A DNA stretch of 6,093 bases from a bacterium (GCA_030611905.1 JAUWOX010000065.1:1-6093); one strand, 5' to 3'; numbered from the stretch's first letter, positions 1 through 4,542 are shown. Made by a program: numbers and translations. The notes: generated by a model from the letters alone, not told the origin.

Positions 1-123
1 GACCCGAAATTAGGCCGGCAAAAAATCATTGATTTTCTGGCCAAAATAGGAGTTGAAAATTATAAGATAATAAATGGCGGTTATCCATGGATGCAGTGGA
101 ATCAAGGAAAGAAGTTGTATTGA
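1..123 (+). CDS. C-terminal end of a probable rhodanese-like (sulfurtransferase) domain protein, 5' truncated by the window
   Basis: Frame 1 is open from the first base to a TGA at 121-123 and gives the last 40 residues of a protein. The segment GRQKIIDFLAKIGVENYKII followed by NGGYPWMQW has the layout of the end of a rhodanese fold. It shows a helix, a 'Gv-x-N-y-k-i-i' strand, then GG plus an aromatic/Trp pair, comparable with 'L...G..nV..l.GG...W' in that family. The catalytic Cys loop would lie upstream and outside the window, so activity cannot be judged. A single-domain rhodanese, or a rhodanese domain fused to something else, is equally possible. The family call rests on a short C-terminal pattern only. 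No clear terminator follows; the spacer holds a GCTAATAG-type repeat. Confidence 0.5.
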   Translation, partial: DPKLGRQKIIDFLAKIGVENYKIINGGYPWMQWNQGKKLY

Positions 124-167
124 GCTAATTGCTAAGTGATAATAGTTAATGGCTAATAGCTAATAGA
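124..167. repeat. Degenerate GCTAATAG tandem repeat
   Basis: The spacer directly after the stop codon is built from variants of GCTAAT and GTTAAT (GCTAATTGCTAAG, then ATAGTTAATGGCTAATAGC). A closely related run stands at 5169-5194 between pilN and pilO. No coding frame is supported here. Confidence 0.7.
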
Positions 168-204
168 ATTTTTTATCGACGACCAATAGCAGATCCAGAT
201 AGCA

Positions 205-233
205 TTGACAGGTAGTTCAAAATATACTATTCT
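205..233 (+). promoter_or_regulatory. Sigma70-type promoter for the 278-712 gene
   Basis: A perfect TTGACA -35 box lies at 205-210, followed after 17 bp by TATTCT at 228-233 (4 of 6 to TATAAT). It would start transcription about 35-40 bases ahead of the start codon at 278. The -10 box is weak, so the exact start is uncertain. Confidence 0.5.
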
Positions 234-277
234 TACAAATAGCACTTTTTCGCCAACGCCCCGACAAGGAGGATAGC

Positions 278-712
278 ATGACGGATAAGAATCCAGTTCT
301 TTCAGAACAAAAAATCAGAGATCGATGTTCCAAAAGAACAATATCAGAAGAATTGATTCAGCGTTTTGTCAGCATGGCTGATGCTGATCCTTCTGTTAGC
401 GTTCTGCGTATCACGGAAGCTTTTTTGGGTGATTTGTTCAAGGTTGCTGATTGTTATGATCCTTCGGATGAAGCGCTTGAAGTATTGCTTGAAGCACTTG
501 AAGCAGGTCGATTTACTATCAATGTTTTTTTTGTTGCTGCAGAAAAAAGAAAGCATACAGGGCGTCGCCTACTTGGGCAGCCAGGCTCGATCCACCTTCT
601 GCAGGAAGTAATCCAACAAGCCGATAGAAATAAAACTGACAGCGAAGCTCATTTTTTGGCCAAACTAGAACAAGGACTAGAAGCCCAGCCCGAAGCCAAC
701 GCTCAATCATAG
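278..712 (+). CDS. Hypothetical cytoplasmic protein, 144 aa
   Basis: The ATG at 278 is preceded by a strong ribosome binding site, AAGGAGGA at 266-273, which fixes the start. It is the only gene in the window with such a site. The product has no signal peptide or membrane segment. It looks mostly helical and acidic, with alternating Leu/Ala/Glu stretches at about residues 40-78 (for example EALEVLLEALEAG). A basic patch, EKRKHTGRRLLGQPG, lies at about 89-103, and the tail is polar and rich in Gln/Glu/Ala. No catalytic or metal-binding motif is visible; its two cysteines (about residues 17 and 59) are isolated. I do not recognise the family. It has its own promoter and its own terminator overlapping the stop codon, so it is probably a single-gene transcription unit. 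The coding call is firm; the function is unknown. Confidence 0.85.
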   Translation: MTDKNPVLSEQKIRDRCSKRTISEELIQRFVSMADADPSVSVLRITEAFLGDLFKVADCYDPSDEALEVLLEALEAGRFTINVFFVAAEKRKHTGRRLLGQPGSIHLLQEVIQQADRNKTDSEAHFLAKLEQGLEAQPEANAQS

Positions 713-736
713 ACCTAATTTCATAGGTCTTTTTTA
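711..736 (+). terminator. Intrinsic terminator of the 278-712 gene
   Basis: Stem AGACCTA (711-717) pairs perfectly with TAGGTCT (724-730) around a 6-nt loop and is followed by a T run to 735. The left arm begins inside the TAG stop codon. Confidence 0.85.
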
Positions 737-745
737 TTTCCACCA

Positions 746-773
746 AAAAACTCCGAATATTCTCGGAGTTTTT
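746..773 (-). terminator. Bidirectional intrinsic terminator between convergent genes
   Basis: Arms AAAAACTCCGA (746-756) and TCGGAGTTTTT (763-773) pair perfectly. The A run on one side and T run on the other let it work in both directions. On the minus strand it ends the lytic transglycosylase transcript; on the plus strand it backs up the terminator at 711-736. Confidence 0.85.
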
Positions 774-793
774 GGCCGCTAAGCGGTATTAAT

Positions 794-826
794 AGTCAAC
801 TGTTTTCTGTTTACTGTTAACTGACT
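794..826. repeat. Degenerate CTGTT(A)ACTG intergenic repeat
   Basis: The spacer before the transglycosylase stop is made of drifting copies of ACTGTT/CTGTTT/ACTGTTAACTG, bounded by the inverted pair AGTCA (794-798) and TGACT (822-826). It belongs to the same style of word-repeat spacer as 124-167 and 5169-5260. It overlaps the stop codon region only at its edge. Confidence 0.45.
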
Positions 827-1464
827 TAAGCATTATATCCAACACCTCTAGCAATACCTAATACCTGATTCACATACCAGTCAGCATGATTATAGGCGAA
901 AATAGCGTTGTAAATATCACCATTGCTAGCACCAGAGGCAGCCAAGTAATTAGCCGCAGAGTGAATAGCATCATCAGCATCATGAATGTTGGCAGTACCA
1001 TTACCGTCACCATCTACGCCATACATTGCCCAGGTAGAAGGAATAAACTGCATAGGACCTTGGGCACCGGCATAAGAACTAATACTGGTATCACCAGATC
1101 TTCCGGTTTCAACTTGATGAACAGCAGATAAAACTTCCCATGGAACACCATATTTTTCACCAGCTTCTTTATAGATTTTGTCAAAGCCGGTTGTGTCACC
1201 AATTTTGGCAGTTTCATAATCGCTTTCTAATTTTTTAAGGTTCTTTTCAGCCTTGGCTAATTTAGCTTTTCTCTTTTCCTTGCGTTTGACAATTTTGTCT
1301 TTTTTAATACCGTTTTCAGCCTTAAATTCTAATGAACTGTTTAATCTTTTTTCAAGAATTTTGGCTGTGGTAACATTTTTGACAGTATCAGCTTTAGCTA
1401 GAGAAGGAGCTAATGTTAACATAAATATAGCGATCGCAACAGTAATTGTTATTATTCTTTGCAT
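826..1464 (-). CDS. Secreted MltB-like lytic transglycosylase (SLT domain), 212 aa
   Basis: It should cleave the glycan strands of peptidoglycan outside the membrane. From the ATG at 1464, residues 1-25 (MQRIITITVAIAIFMLTLAP...) form a signal peptide with a likely AKA|DT cleavage. A Lys/Glu-rich, probably coiled segment follows at about 48-86 (KRKEKRKAKLAKAEKNLKKL). The catalytic domain spans about 93-212. Its motif VHQVETGRSG carries the probable catalytic Glu (about 119), followed by SSYAGAQGPMQF and an aromatic FAYNHADWYV near the end. DGDGNGTANIHD (about 151-162) resembles the EF-hand-type calcium loop known from MltB/Slt35. An upstream in-frame TTG at 1560 is less likely: it would add 32 unconvincing residues before the signal peptide. 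The ATG has no Shine-Dalgarno site, but a short ORF ends 4 nt ahead of it. Family call is confident; precise subfamily is not. Confidence 0.9.
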   Translation of the reverse strand: MQRIITITVAIAIFMLTLAPSLAKADTVKNVTTAKILEKRLNSSLEFKAENGIKKDKIVKRKEKRKAKLAKAEKNLKKLESDYETAKIGDTTGFDKIYKEAGEKYGVPWEVLSAVHQVETGRSGDTSISSYAGAQGPMQFIPSTWAMYGVDGDGNGTANIHDADDAIHSAANYLAASGASNGDIYNAIFAYNHADWYVNQVLGIARGVGYNA

Positions 1465-1468
1465 TTTA

Positions 1469-1534
1469 TTATAGAGACGCCTGATACAAGGGAATACCTC
1501 CGTATTCAACCTCGTACATTTCGGCATGCTCCAT
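1469..1534 (-). CDS. Possible 21-codon leader ORF upstream of the lytic transglycosylase
   Basis: On the minus strand an ATG at 1534 opens a 21-codon frame beginning MEHAEMYEVEYGG and ending at a TAA at 1471-1469. Only 4 nt then separate it from the transglycosylase ATG at 1464. An internal GGAGG stands 7 nt before an in-frame TTG, giving a shorter 6-codon version. Because the downstream gene lacks its own ribosome binding site, translational coupling is plausible. The peptide is too short to prove by sequence alone; it may be chance. The frame is bounded upstream by a TAA. Confidence 0.25.
   Translation of the reverse strand: MEHAEMYEVEYGGIPLYQASL
1492..1507 (-). promoter_or_regulatory. Hairpin presenting a GGAG loop in the transglycosylase leader
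   Basis: On the minus strand GAATAC and GTATTC (6 bp) flank a GGAG loop, so the only Shine-Dalgarno-like sequence ahead of the transglycosylase sits in a hairpin 28 nt before its ATG. It could control translation of the short leader ORF, but the effect is inferred. Confidence 0.3.
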
Positions 1535-1558
1535 GATGTAAGTGACGCGTTAGCGCGC

Positions 1559-1593
1559 AACCCGTAACCCGGGATACGGGTTATGGGTTACAA
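1559..1593. repeat. AACCCGTA inverted repeat with further ACCC(A/G)TAAC words
   Basis: AACCCGTA (1559-1566) and TACGGGTT (1575-1582) are perfect inverted arms around a CCCGGG core, followed by TATGGGTTAC, another variant of the same word. It lies inside the untranslated leader of the transglycosylase and could form a strong RNA hairpin. Confidence 0.6.
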
Positions 1594-1614
1594 GCTACAA
1601 AGATTTAAGGAACT

Positions 1615-1637
1615 AAAAAACCACGCATACACGTGAT
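1615..1637 (-). terminator. Early intrinsic terminator (candidate attenuator) in the transglycosylase leader
   Basis: On the minus strand ATCACG (1637-1632) pairs with CGTGGT (1625-1620), with one T-G wobble, around a 6-nt loop, followed by six T (1620-1615). It lies about 10 nt after the transcription start predicted from the promoter at 1654-1681 and about 150 nt ahead of the gene. It would therefore stop most transcripts early unless read through. Confidence 0.45.
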
Positions 1638-1653
1638 TTCCAAAGTTCTAATA

Positions 1654-1681
1654 AGTCTAGCAGGCCTAAAAATGACGTCAA
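1654..1681 (-). promoter_or_regulatory. Promoter for the lytic transglycosylase transcript
   Basis: On the minus strand TTGACG (1681-1676) and TAGACT (1659-1654) are separated by 16 bp. The same spacing and a nearly identical upstream block occur in front of the LysM-CHAP gene (3460-3487), which strengthens both calls. Predicted start is near 1647. Confidence 0.55.
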
Positions 1682-1722
1682 TACATTTTTTGAAAAATAG
1701 GGTATTTTGCTTTATTTAGGCC
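1677..1722. repeat. Shared upstream block, copy A
   Basis: This 46-bp stretch matches 3483-3527 at roughly 38 positions by eye. It runs from GTCAAT through TTTTTTGAAAA to TTTTGCTTTATTTA and ends GGCC. Read on the minus strand it covers the -35 box and the AT-rich DNA immediately upstream. TTTAGGCC at its end (1715-1722) is the inverse of GGCCTAAA at 1663-1670, so the promoter sits between inverted arms. A further GGCCTAAA occurs at 1912-1919. Confidence 0.65.
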
Positions 1723-1940
1723 AAAAACTGGCTAAAATTACCCACAGGAAGGGCGTTTTGTGACCCTTTTTGAACGACTAATAAAGCGGGTCCGGCGGAG
1801 TCCAAAGACGAAGGAATAACACTATTAGCCCTACCTGACGGTAGGCAGGTTAGGCAGGCGTTGATTTTGTTTGCCTATTGACAGCTTGAAGTAGGGGTAA
1901 AACAGCCTTGAGGCCTAAAATAGCAAAATTTGATGTACAA
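1723..1940. other. Gene-free spacer with small inverted and direct repeats
   Basis: No ORF in this stretch looks coding. AAGGG (about 1748-1752) and CCCTT (about 1763-1767) with a T run form a weak plus-strand hairpin. CCTACC (1830-1835) and GGTAGG (1840-1845) form a 6-bp hairpin around TGAC, overlapping the direct repeat TAGGCAGG at 1842-1849 and 1851-1858. GGCCTAAA recurs at 1912-1919. Nothing else is recognisable. Confidence 0.5.
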
Positions 1941-1967
1941 GAAAACCCCGGGATTTCCGGGGTTTTC
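1941..1967 (-). terminator. Bidirectional intrinsic terminator after the LysM-CHAP gene
   Basis: Arms GAAAACCCCGG (1941-1951) and CCGGGGTTTTC (1957-1967) pair over 11 bp around a 5-nt loop, with T4 on either strand. It lies 38 bp beyond the stop codon at 2005. A second small hairpin, GCGAAT (1974-1979) with ATTCGC (1987-1992), stands between them. Confidence 0.8.
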
Positions 1968-2004
1968 GTATTAGCGAATATCAGAGATTCGCGTTAATTT
2001 GTGA

Positions 2005-3255
2005 TTAGTAGATATAGCCTTTAATTACACCACTGCTGTTTGATAGTGTTCTAGTAGAAGTAATACCAAATCCAGCATAGTTCATTTCTGAAATGGTAAC
2101 CTGATCACCGTTAACTGCTTCAACGATGGAAACATGGCCCCACCAAGACTCTGAAGTAACAAGTATAGCGCCAACAGCAGGAATCCTACCAGTTGGTCTA
2201 CCTTGAGCTTGAGCATTCCATAACCATTCACCGGCATTACCCATCCAGGTAACATCACCGCGTCTTTGAGCAGCATACCAAGTACACTGACCCCAAGGAA
2301 AGCTGTTGCCAACATTACCACGAGGTTGGACAACTGGGGCTTCATAAACAGTTTGAGGAGCTTCATAAGCGTTCTCATTGTATTCCTCATCATAGGCAGC
2401 CATTAAAGTCTCTTGAATTTCTGGTTCAGGAATAGGTCGTTCTTTTACTTCTCTGACGCCGTCAGGAATAACAAGGATTTGACCTTCCTTAATACTATCA
2501 GCTTTAGCTAGCTTATTGAATTTGATAATTTCATCAATATCAGCTTCATAAGCTGAAGCAATTTCTTCTAGAGTTTCACCAGATTCAACTGTCTTAGAAG
2601 CACCTGGAACAGGAAGGACGTTTAATTCCATACCAGGCTTGATTATGTCATCAGCATATAGATCATTTTCAACTAGAATTGTAGCTGGATCAATTGAGAA
2701 CTTATAAGCAATAGAAGTAATAGTATCGTCTTCAGTAACAAAGTACTTGAAAGGTTCTTTCCTGGCCTTATTTTTAGGCTTGGTTTTGGTAGTTTGAACT
2801 GAACCATTTTTTACCAAAGTATCGTTATTAAAGACCGGTAGGTCTTTTGATGCTTTAGCAAGAGTTGTAATAGCAGTAGAACCAACAGCATTTTTGTTAG
2901 TGTTCATAGCACCACCAGTTTGAGAAGCGCTGGCAATAGAAATGATAGAAAGATAGTTGGTTTTAGCCGGCTGATCAGAAGTGCTTTTGACAACCTCATA
3001 TTTTTCCTGTTCAGGAAGAACTAGATTGGCTAGAATGCTGCTGTCTTTAACAGTAACAGTTTCTTCTTGACCCAATACATTAAACAGGGCAACCACAAGC
3101 GCAATTACTATAATTGCAGCATGTATATAGTACTTGCTGTATTTCTGGACTACTCTTTTTATAGGTTGTAAAATATGCAAATTTTGTTTTGATCTCTCTT
3201 TTGTTTTTGTAGCGATTGTCGAAATCTTGCTCAACCCAATCTTGATTTTGGGCAT
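2005..3255 (-). CDS. Membrane-anchored LysM-LysM-CHAP peptidoglycan hydrolase, 416 aa
   Basis: Numbering is from the ATG at 3255. A basic N-terminus precedes one hydrophobic segment at about 43-62 (AAIIVIALVVALFNVLG), likely an uncleaved anchor. A Ser/Thr/Ala/Lys-rich linker follows. Two LysM domains then occur, about 170-215 (FVTEDDTITSIAYKFSI) and 222-264 (VESGETLEEIASAYEADI), which should bind peptidoglycan. A Pro/Glu/Tyr-rich linker leads to a C-terminal CHAP domain at about 316-416. It shows the catalytic Cys in WGQCTWYA (about 324), His in WWGHVSIVE (about 374) and an acidic/Asn partner in ISEMNY (about 390-392). CHAP enzymes are amidases or endopeptidases that cut stem or cross-link peptides. 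The reading frame continues to a TTG at 3330 (441 aa); neither start has a ribosome binding site, and ATG is preferred. It has its own promoter and early terminator, with the lytic transglycosylase next downstream. Confidence 0.9.
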   Translation of the reverse strand: MPKIKIGLSKISTIATKTKERSKQNLHILQPIKRVVQKYSKYYIHAAIIVIALVVALFNVLGQEETVTVKDSSILANLVLPEQEKYEVVKSTSDQPAKTNYLSIISIASASQTGGAMNTNKNAVGSTAITTLAKASKDLPVFNNDTLVKNGSVQTTKTKPKNKARKEPFKYFVTEDDTITSIAYKFSIDPATILVENDLYADDIIKPGMELNVLPVPGASKTVESGETLEEIASAYEADIDEIIKFNKLAKADSIKEGQILVIPDGVREVKERPIPEPEIQETLMAAYDEEYNENAYEAPQTVYEAPVVQPRGNVGNSFPWGQCTWYAAQRRGDVTWMGNAGEWLWNAQAQGRPTGRIPAVGAILVTSESWWGHVSIVEAVNGDQVTISEMNYAGFGITSTRTLSNSSGVIKGYIY

Positions 3256-3402
3256 TAGATGAACAAAGATTTTTAAGATTTTACGAATAACTAATAAGTT
3301 ATTACTTCCATTGACTGGTGACCGATTCAAGTTAAGACAGTTTTTCTAGAATTATCCAGCCAATTTTTAAGCTTAATTAGATTAAATTTTAGTGATTTTT
3401 AC

Positions 3403-3417
3403 CCCCTAATTTATAGG
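3403..3417 (-). other. Small hairpin in the LysM-CHAP leader
   Basis: CCCTA and TAGGG pair around a 5-nt AT loop just after the early terminator of this leader. It is short and its role is unknown. Confidence 0.25.
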
Positions 3418-3420
3418 GAT

Positions 3421-3450
3421 AAAAAAACCGAAATATCAATTCATCTCGGT
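3421..3450 (-). terminator. Early intrinsic terminator (candidate attenuator) in the LysM-CHAP leader
   Basis: On the minus strand ACCGAGAT (3450-3443) pairs with ATTTCGGT (3434-3427), 8 bp including one G-U, around an 8-nt loop, followed by seven T (3427-3421). It starts only a few nucleotides after the transcription start predicted from the promoter at 3460-3487. It stands 165-195 bp ahead of the ATG. The same promoter-then-terminator order is seen for the transglycosylase. Confidence 0.65.
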
Positions 3451-3459
3451 TGCACTAGT

Positions 3460-3487
3460 ATTCTACCTGACTCAAAAACAGTGTCAA
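3460..3487 (-). promoter_or_regulatory. Strong sigma70-type promoter for the LysM-CHAP transcript
   Basis: On the minus strand TTGACA (3487-3482) and TAGAAT (3465-3460, 5 of 6) are separated by 16 bp. Predicted start is near 3453. The AT-rich block directly upstream is shared with the transglycosylase promoter. Confidence 0.65.
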
Positions 3488-3527
3488 TGCCTTTTTTGAA
3501 AACTGGTGTTTTTGCTTTATTTAAGCC
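3483..3527. repeat. Shared upstream block, copy B
   Basis: This is the partner of 1677-1722: GTCAAT, then TTTTTTGAAAA, then TTTTTGCTTTATTTAAGCC. Similarity continues more loosely to the words TGGCTAAA and CCAGG near 3543-3560, with a gap. The part from TTATTTAAGCC through AATCTTAGAA to TGGCTAA recurs a third time at 3826-3869. Confidence 0.65.
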
Positions 3528-3708
3528 TAAATCTTAGAATAATGGCTAAATTTCTCCAGGCTATGCACTAGCCTATCCACAGCATTTTGGGCTTTGGGCT
3601 TAGGCAAGCTGAACGCTGAAAAAGAGGGTATTTCATATAGCATAATACGAATATACGAAAGCTGCGAATGTTGCGAATATCTGTGTTTCCATCCCTTTTT
3701 TCTTTAAT

Positions 3709-3793
3709 AACGGCTAATCGTCGTTACTAGCCGTTTGAATGCTTTATTTAAGATTAAATTTGTCAACGGCTATTATCGACGACATTAGCCGTT
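3709..3793. repeat. Two inverted copies of an AACGGCTA hairpin element
   Basis: AACGGCTA (3709-3716) pairs with TAGCCGTT (3728-3735), and the same 8-bp arms recur at 3765-3772 and 3786-3793. The loops, ATCGTCGTTAC and TTATCGACGACAT, are near reverse complements, so the second hairpin is an inverted copy of the first. TTATCGACGAC with a following AATAGC recurs at 173-190. Between the hairpins lies GCTTTATTTAAG (3741-3752). Confidence 0.7.
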
Positions 3794-3806
3794 AAATTCA
3801 CTTTTG

Positions 3807-3869
3807 GGCTTATTTAAGGTATTTGGCTTATTTAAGCCACAATCTTAGAAATTACGACATTTGGCTAAT
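3807..3869. repeat. GGCTTATTTAAG doublet and third partial copy of the shared block
   Basis: GGCTTATTTAAGG (3807-3819) is followed by TGGCTTATTTAAGCCA (3824-3839), a near-perfect operator-like palindrome with 7-bp arms. The sequence then continues with AATCTTAGAA and TGGCTAA as in copy B (3514-3550). It sits 60-90 bp upstream of the promoter proposed for the RNA at 3932-4164. Confidence 0.5.
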
Positions 3870-3897
3870 AAGCAGCTGATTACTATTTTCAATGAGG

Positions 3898-3925
3898 CTG
3901 ACAGGGAATCTACATAGAGTATTAT
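3898..3925 (+). promoter_or_regulatory. Promoter for the structured RNA candidate
   Basis: CTGACA (3898-3903) and TATTAT (3920-3925, 5 of 6) are separated by 16 bp. Predicted start is about 3931-3933, just ahead of the first long helix of the RNA. A second CTGACA at 3933 has no good -10 box. Confidence 0.45.
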
Positions 3926-3931
3926 TCAAGG

Positions 3932-4164
3932 ACTGACAGTAGTTCCAGCGACTCCCAAGAAAGACGCTTTTATCTAAAATTCAAAAAGCGGCTATCTCGG
4001 GGGTCGGCTGGTGGAGCTGTTGGCTACGTTCCCAGCCAGTAGTGTGTCTGCGAGGGGAGCTTTATTTGCGCAGTCTCTGCAGAGGCTGCCGTAGAGTCTT
4101 CACGGCACACGCCTGGGTTTCTGAATTTACTCTTTTCAGATCCTACTTTGTGGGGTCTTTTTTT
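3932..4164 (+). ncRNA. Unassigned structured small RNA, about 230 nt
   Basis: A GC-richer segment lies between a promoter and a plus-strand intrinsic terminator, with no credible ORF. Visible helices: CCAGC-GAC-TCCC (3945-3956) with GGGG-GTC-GGCTGG (3999-4011), 12 bp with one bulged G. It encloses CGCTTTT (3965-3971) with AAAAGCG (3984-3990). Next, CCCAG (4031-4035) with CTGGG (4113-4117) and GTGTG (4042-4046) with CACAC (4106-4110) close a multibranch. That encloses GCAGTCTC (4070-4077) with GAGGCTGC (4082-4089) and CCGT with ACGG (4089-4092, 4102-4105). TCTGAA (4120-4125) with TTCAGA (4135-4140) precedes the terminator. I see no tmRNA T-arm, no RNase P core and no SRP signature, and cannot name a family. 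Its convergence on the pilus operon gives no functional clue. The exact 5' end is inferred. Confidence 0.5.
4139..4164 (+). terminator. Intrinsic terminator of the structured RNA
   Basis: GATCCTA (4139-4145) pairs with TGGGGTC (4151-4157), including two G-U pairs, around a 5-nt loop, followed by seven T (4158-4164). The T run on the plus strand fixes the orientation of the RNA. Confidence 0.7.
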
Positions 4165-4165
4165 A

Positions 4166-4188
4166 TTAAAAAACTGGCAATCGCCAGT
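4166..4188 (-). terminator. Intrinsic terminator of the pilus operon
   Basis: On the minus strand ACTGGC (4188-4183) pairs with GCCAGT (4178-4173) around a 4-nt loop, followed by a run of T (4173-4168). It lies about 35 bp beyond the last gene of the operon and directly abuts the opposing terminator at 4139-4164. Confidence 0.75.
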
Positions 4189-4223
4189 CATTCTACGAGA
4201 ACGGATAACGAGCACCCCCGTAA

Positions 4224-4508
4224 TTAATCAGCAAAAGGATCTTTGTATTCTTGAGTAGGGTCTTTTTTTTGGAGCTGTTCCATGACTTCAGTATATAGCT
4301 TAGAATTGATACTTAGCCTTTTTTGCATTACTTCACTAGAAGCGGGTTTCTGAGGGATCATAAAGCTTATCATATAAATCCATATACCAAAAATTACTAA
4401 ACAAAGAGCAATGAGGGAAATTAGGATGATAATTGCTCTAGCCGTGTTTTCTTTCAGATATTGAGACGCTTTTTGGCTAAATGGTTGTTTTGTTTTGTTT
4501 TTTGCCAT
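4224..4508 (-). CDS. Small single-pass membrane protein at the end of the pilus operon, 94 aa
   Basis: The product has a polar, basic N-terminus (MAKNKTKQPFSQKASQYLKE). One strong membrane segment follows at about 24-50 (ARAIIILISLIALCLVIFG), then a 40-residue outer tail ending KDPTQEYKDPFAD. The positive-inside rule puts the N-terminus in the cytoplasm. It starts 34 bp after pilO on the same strand and is followed by the operon terminator, so it is very likely cotranscribed with pilN and pilO. Its place is that of pilP in classical operons, and the terminal 'DPF' faintly recalls the 'NPF' motif of PilP proteins. However, it lacks a lipobox and the globular PilP domain, so I do not name it pilP. 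No Shine-Dalgarno site is visible. A role in the pilus platform is inferred from position only. Confidence 0.75.
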   Translation of the reverse strand: MAKNKTKQPFSQKASQYLKENTARAIIILISLIALCLVIFGIWIYMISFMIPQKPASSEVMQKRLSINSKLYTEVMEQLQKKDPTQEYKDPFAD

Positions 4509-4542
4509 AACCTGATTAACTAATTAAACTATTAAAACTAAT

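Larger units (their letters stand above)
3528..3897. other. Gene-free, repeat-rich spacer
   Basis: No ORF here looks coding. The stretch holds a 6-bp hairpin, AGGCTA (3558-3563) with TAGCCT (3569-3574). Short tandem words such as GCGAAT and ACGAATAT occur at about 3645-3682. The twin AACGGCTA hairpins (3709-3793) and several GCTTTATTTAAG-like words are listed separately. No tRNA, rRNA or CRISPR pattern is visible. Confidence 0.5.

Noticed and set aside
124..167. CRISPR array from the GCTAATAG repeats
   Set aside because: The units are under 10 bp, drifting and adjacent with no spacers of even length.
344..746. Minus- and plus-strand ORFs overlapping the 278-712 gene
   Set aside because: They lie in other frames of a gene with a clear ribosome site and terminator and show no protein-like features of their own.
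1465..1560. N-terminal extension of the transglycosylase to the TTG at 1560
   Set aside because: The extra 32 residues would put an unconvincing polar stretch before a clear signal peptide, start with TTG, and run through a hairpin-rich leader.
1690..1716. Plus-strand promoter in the shared block (TTGAAA ... TATTTA), giving a divergent unit
   Set aside because: The -10 match is poor and there is no plus-strand gene or clear RNA downstream. The minus-strand promoter is better and leads to a gene.
3571..3580. CTATCCACAG as a DnaA box and possible origin
   Set aside because: Only a single imperfect match, with no cluster, AT-rich unwinding region or dnaA/dnaN neighbour.
3932..4164. tmRNA, RNase P RNA, SRP RNA or tRNA identity for the structured RNA
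   Set aside because: No T-arm, tag frame, RNase P core words or SRP tetraloop region could be found on either strand.
4024..4227. Overlapping 61- and 63-codon ORFs on both strands over the structured RNA
   Set aside because: Both run through strong terminators, have no ribosome site and no protein-like pattern; they are by-products of a GC-richer RNA gene.
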